Positions 39,779-47,105 of a stretch of 64,000 nucleotides of DNA are shown in pieces. Below the pieces are notes generated by a model, which was not told the DNA's origin, ran no database searches, and was given only the letters and a program-made list of their open reading frames with translations. Source of the DNA: Herbidospora mongoliensis (GTDB lineage: Bacteria; Actinomycetota; Actinomycetes; Streptosporangiales; Streptosporangiaceae). How positions within the stretch are numbered: position 1 is the stretch's first letter; every line of letters starts with the position of its first letter. The DNA lies in the NCBI RefSeq assembly GCF_001570545.1, contig NZ_BBXD01000012.1, positions 89,194 to 153,193 on the forward strand. Reading direction: 5' to 3'. The position numbers and the translations under genes are program-made.

Positions 39779-39874
39779 ATGCACGTCAGCTACCTCGCCT
39801 ACCTGGCCTTCCAGCAGAAGAAGCGCCGGGAGCGCCTGTCCCCGGTCCCCCGTAAGCCCGCGCGAGGCGAATGA
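39779..39874 (+). CDS. Possible 31-residue basic peptide
   Basis: The frame encodes MHVSYLAYLAFQQKKRR and 14 further residues and ends at TGA 39872-39874. It is preceded by TTGAGGAGAACACC, giving a strong Shine-Dalgarno (GAGGAG) about 6 bp before the ATG, and by an AT-richer promoter-like stretch. The short amphipathic start followed by a basic tail resembles small actinobacterial peptides of unknown role. It lies antisense to the last codons of the MocR gene, so one of the two readings at the end may be non-functional. Confidence 0.4.
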   Translation: MHVSYLAYLAFQQKKRRERLSPVPRKPARGE

Positions 39875-41225
39875 CCCCCTCGGCCAACTCGGCCCGATGA
39901 GACGCGGCCGTATGAGTGAGCCGCAGCCACGGCCCCGGTGGCTCGGCGGCGTGATAGATCGTCCCGGGGCTGACCAGCACGCCCGCCCGCTGGGCGCGTT
40001 CGACGAGAGCCGATTCGTCCAGCGCGGGCGGCAGCCGTACCCACACATGAAGCCCTCCCTTCGGCACCAGTTCGGTCTGGACCTCCGGAAGATGGCGGTG
40101 CAGGCTCTCCAGCAGGATGTGACGCCGCTCGTCGATCTCCGCCGCGACGGCCGCCCGGTGACGACGCCAGGCCGGCGCGGAGACGAACTCCAGCGCCGTC
40201 TCCTGCAGCGGCCGGGCGACGAAGAACGACTCGACGATCTGCGCGGCCCGTAGCCGGGCGGCGGCGGGCCCCCTGGCGATCAGCCCCGCTACCCGGAGGC
40301 TCGGGGCCGTGATCTTGCTGAGCGACAGGACGTGGACGACCGTGCCATGCGTGTCGAGCGCCACCAGCGGAGGCGGCGGGGGAGTGGTGGCGAGATACCG
40401 GGCGAAGTCGTCTTCGACGACGAACGCGTTGGCCGCCCTGGCGATGTCGAGGACCTGCCGGCGTCGCTCCAGCGACTGGGTCGCGCCGGTCGGGTTCTGC
40501 AGGGTCGGCTGGCAGTAGAAGACCCTGGCCCTCGTCCGCGCGAACGCCTCCGCGAGGTGGTCGGGGCGGACTCCCTGTTCGTCCGCCGGTACGGGGACGA
40601 TGCGCAGCCCCGCGGTCCGCGCGGTGGCCAGCGCGCCGGGGTAGGTCGGGGTTTCGACCAGCAGCGGGTCGCCCGGCGCGGCCAGGGCGCGGAAGGCGTG
40701 GGTGAGTGCCGCCTGGCCGCCGCTGACGATCAGGACGTCGTTCTGCGTGGTCTCCGTCTCGCCGGCGAACCAGGTGCGCAGCTCGGGGATGCCCGAACGT
40801 GGGGGCATCGACCAGGCGTCCGGCCTTTTGACCGCTCTGATGGCGGCGGCGCTGAGTTCCTTGGTCGGTCTGAGCACGGGGTTGAGATAGCCGCCGGTCA
40901 GCGGGATCACGCCGTCCGCGGGCTGCTGGAGGATCGACGTGAGCGGCGCCTCGTCGATGACCCGGTCGCTCAGGGCGACGGTCTGCCAGGAGGGGTCCGT
41001 CTCATGGCGTCGCGGGGGGCTCGCGACGAACGCGCCCGCACCAGGACGGGTGACGACGACGCCCTCGGCCACCAGCTTGGCGATGGCCTTGGAGACGGTG
41101 CCGGGGGAGACGCTGTGGGCTTGGACGATCTCCCGGCTGGAGGGGAGCCGGTCACCTGGGCGGAGGGCTGCTGCGCGGGCCCGCAGGGTATCGGCCAGAC
41201 GAGCGATACTGCTATCGTCGATCAT
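39786..41225 (-). CDS. MocR-type regulator (GntR DNA-binding domain plus PLP aminotransferase fold)
   Basis: The product is 479 aa. Residues 5-70 are a GntR winged helix (LRPGDRLPSSREIV, VSPGTVSKAIAKLVAEGVV, GAGAFVA). Residues about 110-460 are a fold-type I aminotransferase domain with VSGGQAALTHAFRAL, QPTLQNPTGAT, VVEDDFARYL and the PLP lysine in SLSKITAPSLRVAG. MocR proteins sense PLP or amino-acid-derived ligands. The final 25 residues are low-complexity and overlap the small peptide frame. The divergent EamA transporter gene is its probable target, as the two start codons overlap. Confidence 0.9.
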   Translation of the reverse strand: MIDDSSIARLADTLRARAAALRPGDRLPSSREIVQAHSVSPGTVSKAIAKLVAEGVVVTRPGAGAFVASPPRRHETDPSWQTVALSDRVIDEAPLTSILQQPADGVIPLTGGYLNPVLRPTKELSAAAIRAVKRPDAWSMPPRSGIPELRTWFAGETETTQNDVLIVSGGQAALTHAFRALAAPGDPLLVETPTYPGALATARTAGLRIVPVPADEQGVRPDHLAEAFARTRARVFYCQPTLQNPTGATQSLERRRQVLDIARAANAFVVEDDFARYLATTPPPPPLVALDTHGTVVHVLSLSKITAPSLRVAGLIARGPAAARLRAAQIVESFFVARPLQETALEFVSAPAWRRHRAAVAAEIDERRHILLESLHRHLPEVQTELVPKGGLHVWVRLPPALDESALVERAQRAGVLVSPGTIYHAAEPPGPWLRLTHTAASHRAELAEGVIRLARAYGGPGTGAPGASSAGRPGRRGS

Positions 41226-42477
41226 GAGGAGTAAGGATAGCGCTACTGACCCGATCGGCGTAGTGGATGACAGGGCCCTGGCTGAGGATCGGAAGCTGAG
41301 AACTGCTTTCCATCATCCAGAGGCGGTTGGTAGCGCTGCTGAGGGTGAAGCGGATGATCGCCCAGGATCTGTGGCGGGCGGGGCAGCTTCCATCGTCGAT
41401 GACCGAGGCTCTTCCGTCGTAGCGGATGCCACGGAGCTTTCCGGAGGTCGGCCGGGCACTCCGGGATCTCCGAAAAGCGCTGTAGCGGTTGTGACGGATA
41501 ACGGAGATTCCGACGTTCTCGCTGATTCGGCAGGCACTACGGGGAGCCCTGGATCCCCGAAAGATGCTTCCGCTGCGGATCCTCCTCAGGAGGTCGCCGC
41601 GGCGAGGTCGCGGGCTCGCATCGGGACGGCGCTCGCCGCCGTCGGCGTGCTCGCCTTCTCCGGCTCGTTTCCCGCCACCGTGTACGCCATGCGCGGCCTC
41701 GACCCCTTCCTGGTCTCCATCGGCCGAGCGGTACTCGCCCTGGTCGTGGCGGTCGGCTTCCTGCTGATCGCCCGCGCACCGCTGCTCCCGCCCCGCCGTG
41801 ACCTGTGGTCCTACGTGGTCATCGCCGTCGGCGTGGTCTTCGGGTTCCCCGTGTTCAGCGGCCTGGCCCTGCACGGAGGCGCGTCCGCGTCCCACTCCGC
41901 CGTCGTCATCGGCCTGCTACCGGCCGCGACCGCGGTCTTCGCGGTCCTGCGCGCGGGCGAACGCCCCCGGATCGTCTTCTGGATCGCGTCAGCCCTGGGG
42001 GCGCTCTCGATCACCGTGTTCACCCTCGCCCGCGGCGGCGGCCACGTCACCCCGGCCGACCTGCTGCTCGTCCTCGCCCTGGTCTCCGCCGCCGTCGGCT
42101 ACACCGAAGGCGCCCGGCTGACCCGCACCACCCCCGGCTGGCGCGTCGTCTCCTACGCCCTCGTCGTGGCCGCCCCGCTGACCGTCCCGATCACCGTGTG
42201 GCTGGCGATGACGACAGAGGTCACCCTCGACGGGGAGTCGGTCTCCGGTCTCCTGTACGTCGGCCTCGTGTCCATGTACCTGGGCTTCATCCCCTGGTAC
42301 GCGGGCCTCGCCCAGGGCGGCATCGCCCGAGCCGGCCAGACCCAGTTGGCCCAGCCGCTGCTCACTTTGGCCTGGGCGTGGTTACTGCTCAGCGAGCCGT
42401 TCGACCCGTGGATGATCGTGGCGGCGGCAGCCGTGCTGATCTGCGTCGCCGCGACCCAACGCTCCAGGGCCAGATGA
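41224..42477 (+). CDS. EamA/DMT-family transporter with long disordered N-terminus
   Basis: The product is 417 aa if the ATG at 41224 is used. Residues from about 130 hold ten membrane helices of an EamA (drug/metabolite) transporter: IGTALAAVGVLAFSGSFP, GRAVLALVVAVGFLLIA, FPVFSGLALHGGASASHSAVVIGLLP and GLVSMYLGFIPWYAGLA. The first ~125 residues are Ser/Gly/Asp-rich and repetitive (GSPKS and GSPKD, VVDDR and IVDDR). The start codon overlaps the MocR start on the other strand, so transcription from outside is impossible and a later start or internal promoter is likely. It presumably exports an amino acid or related metabolite. Confidence 0.75.
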   Translation: MRSKDSATDPIGVVDDRALAEDRKLRTAFHHPEAVGSAAEGEADDRPGSVAGGAASIVDDRGSSVVADATELSGGRPGTPGSPKSAVAVVTDNGDSDVLADSAGTTGSPGSPKDASAADPPQEVAAARSRARIGTALAAVGVLAFSGSFPATVYAMRGLDPFLVSIGRAVLALVVAVGFLLIARAPLLPPRRDLWSYVVIAVGVVFGFPVFSGLALHGGASASHSAVVIGLLPAATAVFAVLRAGERPRIVFWIASALGALSITVFTLARGGGHVTPADLLLVLALVSAAVGYTEGARLTRTTPGWRVVSYALVVAAPLTVPITVWLAMTTEVTLDGESVSGLLYVGLVSMYLGFIPWYAGLAQGGIARAGQTQLAQPLLTLAWAWLLLSEPFDPWMIVAAAAVLICVAATQRSRAR

Positions 42478-42605
42478 CGAGACGCTCGTACCGTGTTTTC
42501 TGCCGCCTCACCGGCTAGGTGTCTACTGCCCTGTGAGGAGGGTGTCGAAGGCGAGACCGCCTGGGGAAGCCCTCCGATGGTCCGAGAGCGGAAAGGCCTT
42601 GCAAC

Positions 42606-43397
42606 TTGAGCCAGTTCGGTAATGCTGCGGACCTCCTCGCCGGTCTCGATGACGACCGTCGGGCCGATGGCGAGGCCGCCGGACGCGGCGGCGTGGTCCG
42701 CGAATCGTCAGCGGACGGCGCTGAGTGCCGAATCGTCTACAGCCGCTGCGCAGAGGAAGAGGTCGACGAGGTCATCGCCGCGGAGGTCGCCCTGGCCCGA
42801 TCCGGCGGCTACACGCTGGAGTGGAAGACCTACGGACACGACGAGCCATCCGATCTGGGCGCTCGCCTGGTCGCGGCCGGTTTCGCACCCGAGGCCCCGG
42901 AAAGCGTCCTCGCGCTGAGGCTTGACGACACAGCCCTCACCGCCTTCGACCCCACCGGCTTCGACGTCAGGCGTATCGCCGACCCGCGAGGTCTGGCCGA
43001 TTACGCGGCCATCTCCCGGGAGATCGGCCGGCGGAACGCGGAGGAGGAGAGGGAACGGCTCGCGCGCATCCTGCGTGAGACACCCGGGGCGATGAGTGTC
43101 CACGTCGCCTACGTCGACGGCGAGCCGGTCGCGGCGGGACGTGTCTACTTCAAGGAAGGCAGCCGCTTTGCCGAACTGGCCGGTGCCAGGACCAAGACCA
43201 CACATCGTCGGCAAGGCCTGTTCATCGCAGCCGTTGGCGCCCGACTGCGCGAGGCCCGCGACCGGGACCGCACCCATGTCTTCGTCGACGCGTTGCCGAC
43301 GTCAGAGTCGACGCTCCGGAAACGGGGCTTCGAGCTGGTGACCCGCACCCAGCCGTACATATACGAGCCCGAGGTCCGCGCCGCGTCGAACCCGTGA
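42606..43397 (+). CDS. GNAT-family N-acetyltransferase
   Basis: The product is 263 aa from a TTG at 42606. The N-terminal 100 residues match the two-lobed GNAT proteins of actinobacteria (LEWKTYGHDEPSDLGARLVAAGF). The catalytic half shows MSVHVAYVDGEPVAAGRVYF, ELAGARTKTTHRRQGLFIAAVGARL with the acetyl-CoA loop in THRRQGL, and STLRKRGFELVTRTQPYIY at the end. The substrate is unknown. A convincing ribosome binding site is not seen before the TTG, so the start is the uncertain part. Confidence 0.82.
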   Translation: MSQFGNAADLLAGLDDDRRADGEAAGRGGVVRESSADGAECRIVYSRCAEEEVDEVIAAEVALARSGGYTLEWKTYGHDEPSDLGARLVAAGFAPEAPESVLALRLDDTALTAFDPTGFDVRRIADPRGLADYAAISREIGRRNAEEERERLARILRETPGAMSVHVAYVDGEPVAAGRVYFKEGSRFAELAGARTKTTHRRQGLFIAAVGARLREARDRDRTHVFVDALPTSESTLRKRGFELVTRTQPYIYEPEVRAASNP

Positions 43398-43653
43398 ACA
43401 CAGGCCTGAACCGCAGACACCAACGGTCCAACAGTCCCGGGATGTGTTGAACATCTCGAAGCGGATGATCACCCTGCCGGAGTGCGAGAGAAGCAACGAC
43501 AGCTGGGCCGAGAGTTACGAAGTACGAAGCTGAATGACCCACGGTGGGTGCCGAAGCGGGCGCGCCGACCCGGAGCAGGTGCTTGTCTGCCCCGCGTCGG
43601 CGCATTCCGACTTGTTGACCCACGCGACCCGGACCACGCTGGAGGGCCCGACG

Positions 43654-44160
43654 TCACCGCCCGTTGAGGCGGTTCGCCGGTGGGCGCTTCGGCTTGGGCC
43701 ACTTCTCGCGGGCCGTCGCGTATGTCCCGCGATAGGGGACCGTGAACACGTATCCCTGTTTGCGCAGGGTCGCGATCGCCTGGCGAACGGTGGCCTTGGC
43801 CACGCCGTGTTCGGCCATCAGGGTCTTCTCGCTGGGCAGCGCGCGGTTCGCGGGGAACTCGCCTGAGCGGATCTTCTCCGCCAGGACCTTCGCGATCTGC
43901 TGGTAGACCGGAAGCTCCGATCGCGGGGTGTCAGGGGTGCCCACGAAGGTGCCCTCGCCCTGGATCGTGTAGGCGAGCCCCTGGTCGCGGAGCTCACGCG
44001 CGACCCGGCGGGCGGTCATGCGCGCGACGTTGTATTCGGCTTCGAGTTCCGCCTCGCTGGGGATGGCGTCGCCGGGGCTCAGCTCGCCGTCGGCGATCTT
44101 CCGCCGGAGCTCCTCGGCTATCTGCTTGTAGACCGGCACAGGTCCCTCTCGGTCGAGCAT
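43654..44160 (-). CDS. Tandem double GntR winged-helix protein
   Basis: The product is 168 aa and consists of two GntR DNA-binding domains and no ligand domain. Domain 1 is residues 8-73 (VYKQIAEELRRKI, GDAIPSEAELE, VARMTARRVARELRDQGL, GEGTFVG). Domain 2 is residues about 84-149 (VYQQIAKVLAEKI, NRALPSEKTLM, VAKATVRQAIATLRKQGY, YRGTYA). The last 20 residues are basic. A single polypeptide could bind a full two-half-site operator without dimerising, or bridge two operators. TAGGAT lies 6 bp before the ATG, compatible with a leaderless transcript. Confidence 0.88.
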   Translation of the reverse strand: MLDREGPVPVYKQIAEELRRKIADGELSPGDAIPSEAELEAEYNVARMTARRVARELRDQGLAYTIQGEGTFVGTPDTPRSELPVYQQIAKVLAEKIRSGEFPANRALPSEKTLMAEHGVAKATVRQAIATLRKQGYVFTVPYRGTYATAREKWPKPKRPPANRLNGR

Positions 44161-44169
44161 CTTCGTATC

Positions 44170-44237
44170 CTAGACCAAACAGTACGTACACCCAGAAACC
44201 AGACACTTGCTAAGTCTCTATAGACGGTGACTAGACC
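44170..44237 (-). promoter_or_regulatory. Two GGTCTAG motifs upstream of the double-GntR gene
   Basis: On the minus strand GGTCTAG occurs at 44176-44170 and again at 44237-44231, 61 bp apart. The motif is one half of the TGGTCTAGACCA palindrome known for DasR/NagR-type GntR regulators in streptomycetes. These may be binding sites of the double-GntR protein itself or another HutC-type regulator. Confidence 0.4.
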
Positions 44238-44252
44238 TATATGTAGATTGGC

Positions 44253-44912
44253 TTACGCAACCCGGCGCCACCTGGTGTCGGTGACAACGAGGTGATCGAG
44301 GAAGGTGAGGCCAACGATGTCGGAAGCTCGTCGTAGGTGGTCGGTCGAGGCCACGTCGGCAGGACTCGGCTCGATGGAGCCGCTCGGGTGGTTGTGTGCC
44401 ACCCCGAACGCCGCTCCTCCCGAGGTCAGAACCGCGGTGATCACGTCGCGGACCGGAAGTGAGGTGTGGTCGCTTCCACCCTCCGTGATCACCGATTGGC
44501 GCAGCACCCCGCCGCCGGTGTCGCAGACCACCAGAACCAGCCGCTCCTTCGCCTGCTCCCGCAGCAGCGGAGCCACCAGGGCGGCGAGATCGGCCGAGGT
44601 GGTGATGCGCAATGGGCCGGGGCTGCTCTGCGAGCGACGTACAAGATGAAACGCGGCGGCGACACGGGCGGCCTTCGCCGGCCCGACCCCCGGAACGCTG
44701 AGCAGCCGATGTGGTTCGGAACGCGCGAGTTCCCCGAGATCGCCGCAGTGGGAGATCACCCGCGAGGCGAGCTCGACGGCGCTCATGCCACGGCTGCCCG
44801 ATCCGAGGAGAATGGCCAGTAATTCACGATCGGCCAGGGCGTTTCCTCCTTTCTCCAGTAAACGCTCACGTGGCTGATCGCCCGCCGCCATGTCCTTGAC
44901 CCGCAACCCCAT
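44253..44912 (-). CDS. radC: RadC-family JAB/MPN-domain protein
   Basis: The product is 219 aa. It has the N-terminal LLEKGGNALADRELLAILLGSG and helix-hairpin-helix SVPGVGPAKAARVAAAF, then the JAB domain with the metal motif HNHPSGSIEPSPADVASTDHL intact. Despite its name the family is not established as a DNA repair enzyme; it is often carried by mobile elements. The start at 44912 gives MGLRVKDMAAGDQPRERLL. It is followed by the double-GntR gene after a 92-bp gap on the same strand. Confidence 0.92.
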   Translation of the reverse strand: MGLRVKDMAAGDQPRERLLEKGGNALADRELLAILLGSGSRGMSAVELASRVISHCGDLGELARSEPHRLLSVPGVGPAKAARVAAAFHLVRRSQSSPGPLRITTSADLAALVAPLLREQAKERLVLVVCDTGGGVLRQSVITEGGSDHTSLPVRDVITAVLTSGGAAFGVAHNHPSGSIEPSPADVASTDHLRRASDIVGLTFLDHLVVTDTRWRRVA

Positions 44913-45455
44913 GACGCACGTTTTACCACCACCCGCCGACGTTCTTGCGGTGCCCGCATTTGTCCATCCGGTATACAGCCGAAAGTGGTTTATGTCCCAG
45001 GCGTGGCTGTGACGCGATTCCCCTGATTAGAACTGCTTGTTCTGCCGGGATGTCCTGTTGCCTCGTTCGCGAGAGTATGTCTGCGTCATTGCCGTCTGGG
45101 CATGTTCGTACCGTTCTCTGGAAGTTCCTGTACGACCTGGCCAAGGCCGGGAAGCCTGCCGTGCGCCCGCGTCGAGAGTGTGTGATCGCTTTCCGTGAGC
45201 TGAATTGACCGCCATCCCTGACCGACGGGGATGCTGGCTGGTCTCGAGCGGCGGGTTCTGTAGACCTCGGAGAATGGTTGCCGCACGGTTTGTGCCGAAT
45301 GGTCATGTTGTGCTGCACTTCGATTCCGGCCGTACCCGTAGAGGGTGTCGGAATCGCTTACGTGGCCAAGTGGAAAGGGCGGCCAGCACAATGTGCCGCA
45401 ACGTCTCAAAAGCGCTCGCCGCCCCACATCGCCCCCACTTGTGGGGTGGCGAGGG

Positions 45456-45506
45456 GCCGGTCGCTGGAACTCCATATCAGGACGAGGGAGGGTTCCAGCG
45501 ACCGGC
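45456..45506. repeat. Palindrome family, copy 1
   Basis: GCCGGTCGCTGGAAC (45456-45470) and its exact complement (45492-45506) form a 15-bp stem with a 21-nt loop. A flanking block (GGGTGGCGAGGGG) is shared with copy 2. Confidence 0.85.
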
Positions 45507-45635
45507 AGATCTCACACGACGTTGGCCCAGATGGACATCCAGGCTCACCGTTTGCCCGATTCGAGGTTGCCGGAGTCAGAGATCCCACAAGCACTCGCCG
45601 CCTGCCTTGCCTTGCCTTGCCGGGTAGCGAGGGGG

Positions 45636-45673
45636 CCGGCCGCTGGAACGCATCGGCAGCTTCCAGCGGCTGG
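45636..45673. repeat. Palindrome family, copy 2
   Basis: CCGGCCGCTGGAA (45636-45648) pairs with 45661-45673 through 13 bp including one G-U pair; the loop is 12 nt. The upstream flank GGGTAGCGAGGGGG resembles copy 1. Confidence 0.8.
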
Positions 45674-46043
45674 TTGACCTCCACTCAGGTGACACTGATG
45701 CCGTCTGCGCCCGACTGGGTGACGGCATGCTGTGAGGCACTGGGTGCTTTTGCGTGCGCAGTCGGCGGTGAGCCACCCGACCGGGCATTGGTCTGCCGAT
45801 CTCGTCCTGAGTAAGCCTGACCTGCTGGCTCGGTCAGAAGGACTCGATCCGGGAGTACGTCTCCGGGACGATCGCTGGCTGACTTTCGCGATGCGTGTCA
45901 TCCATGGGCGCTGGTGATGAGAACCCGCCAGGTGCGGCACCGCGACGGTTATTGCGAAAAGCACTTTTCGTGTACGCCCTGCTGCCGAGCCGATGCCCAT
46001 CAATCTCCCTCCGCAGGGGGATCTGTGCTCTTGAGTGGCGAGG

Positions 46044-46081
46044 CCGGTCGCTGGAGTCTGTCGGGAGGCACCGGTGACCGG
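46044..46081. repeat. Palindrome family, copy 3
   Basis: CCGGTCGCTG (46044-46053) pairs with 46072-46081 through 10 bp with two wobble pairs. The left arm and the following GGAGTC are shared with copy 4. Confidence 0.7.
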
Positions 46082-46876
46082 TTGCAGCAAAGCGCGCCGG
46101 CGAATCGCGACCTACACCGGAATGCCCGAAGCCGCAGACTCCCGAGCCGTGGTCCCGGCAGAGCGAGGGACGGAAGGGCCCAAGGCGACCTACAAGCGTT
46201 CGCTGGGCATGCGCCGCTGACAGAACATGCTCGGTGAGCACTACGCACGCATGCCTGAGTGCCCGTCTGTTGAGGGGCGACCGAGAGTTGAGACGTTCGT
46301 GGTGGGCTTGTGCGCGGTCATCGCGGGCCAAGTACGGGTAGTTGAACGAAGCGAGGCCAGCGAGAGCCCGCGCGTCTAGGGGTCGAGTAGCCCAGGTGAC
46401 CTGCAATTGTTTGCGACCTATTGGGGACGCGCGGCTGGGTGGGCTGAGGTGGCGAGCGCTCGTCGCAGGGGCTATGCGCGCCAAAAGCGGAGACGCCCAT
46501 GACGAGCTTGCGATTGATCGCGGCTTGTTGGGCATGCGCACCTGGGCGGACCGTGGTCGGTATCCGTGGTTCGTGCACTGTGAGGTGTGCGCATCGAGGG
46601 GTTGAGACGCCCATGGCGAGCTTGTGCTTGTAGTGCATACGCGGACGAGCGGACCCAGATCGGCCAGTGCTCGTTGCGAGGGGCTGTTGTCTGCGCACGC
46701 AGTCAGTCTCTGGGCGCACGCGAGGTGAGCCCGTGGAGAGATCGGACGCCAAAGGCGAACTCGATCGTTGTTGCGACTCATTGGGTGTGCGCCTCGAACG
46801 CACAAAGGAGCCTCGTAGCCCCGGCCTGGGTGCCGCCGCACGGCACGACGGTTTCGCCGACTCCGCCAGTGCGGTG

Positions 46877-46950
46877 GCCGGCGAAGATTCGCCGGCGTTC
46901 GGTGAGGGCCGGTCGCTGGAGTCCGTTGGAGGGAGGGCTTCAGCGACCGG
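46877..46950. repeat. Palindrome family, copy 4, with a preceding hairpin
   Basis: CCGGTCGCTGGAG (46909-46921) pairs with 46938-46950 through 13 bp with one G-U pair. A separate perfect palindrome, GCCGGCGAA/TTCGCCGGC, lies at 46877-46896. The loop block CCGTTGGAGGGAGGGC recurs almost unchanged at 47089-47104. Confidence 0.8.
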
Positions 46951-47026
46951 AAAGGTCAGGTGATCTTGAGACAGGACATACCGAAGTGTTGGAAAGCCCC
47001 GCACGCCACCACCCGCAACCGCAAAG

Positions 47027-47068
47027 CGGATCGCGGGAACCTCGCCGACAGCAGGTTCCCGCGATCCG
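47027..47068 (-). terminator. Hairpin downstream of the GntR gene
   Basis: A perfect 16-bp stem (47027-47042 with 47053-47068) and a 10-nt loop begin 38 bp past the stop of the minus-strand GntR gene. On that strand CTTTGCGG follows. Termination of the GntR transcript is the likely role. Confidence 0.65.
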
Positions 47069-47105
47069 GTCGTACACAGAACAGAAGCCCGTTGGAAGGA
47101 GGGCC

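Larger units (their letters stand above)
44913..47105. other. 2.2-kb region without a credible gene, rich in palindromes
   Basis: No reading frame here has the composition of a real protein: the open frames are Arg/Ser/Cys-rich, lack recognisable domains and have no ribosome binding sites. G+C is lower than in the coding parts (about 57% over 45001-45060). The region holds four related hairpins sharing CCGGTCGCTGGA, other hairpins, a CTTGC triplet repeat near 45606-45620, and several degenerate direct repeats between 46287 and 46800 (such as GTTGAGACG at 46287 and 46601, and GCTCGTYGC near 46460 and 46673). It could be the decayed remains of mobile DNA or a non-coding RNA locus. Confidence 0.7.

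Noticed and set aside
44945-45208. An 87-codon frame downstream of the radC start, ending ECVIAFRELN
   Set aside because: It has some protein-like composition (WKFLYDLAKAGKP) but no start signal, no known domain and lower-G+C codon use; not enough to call a gene.
46287-46800. Possible CRISPR array
   Set aside because: Similar segments are spaced by 113, 141 and 201 bp, are poorly conserved, and no cas genes are present.
45834-46841. A 335-codon minus-strand frame in the gene-free region
   Set aside because: Composition is rich in Arg, Ser, His and Cys with no recognisable fold, and the repeat elements run through it in different frames.
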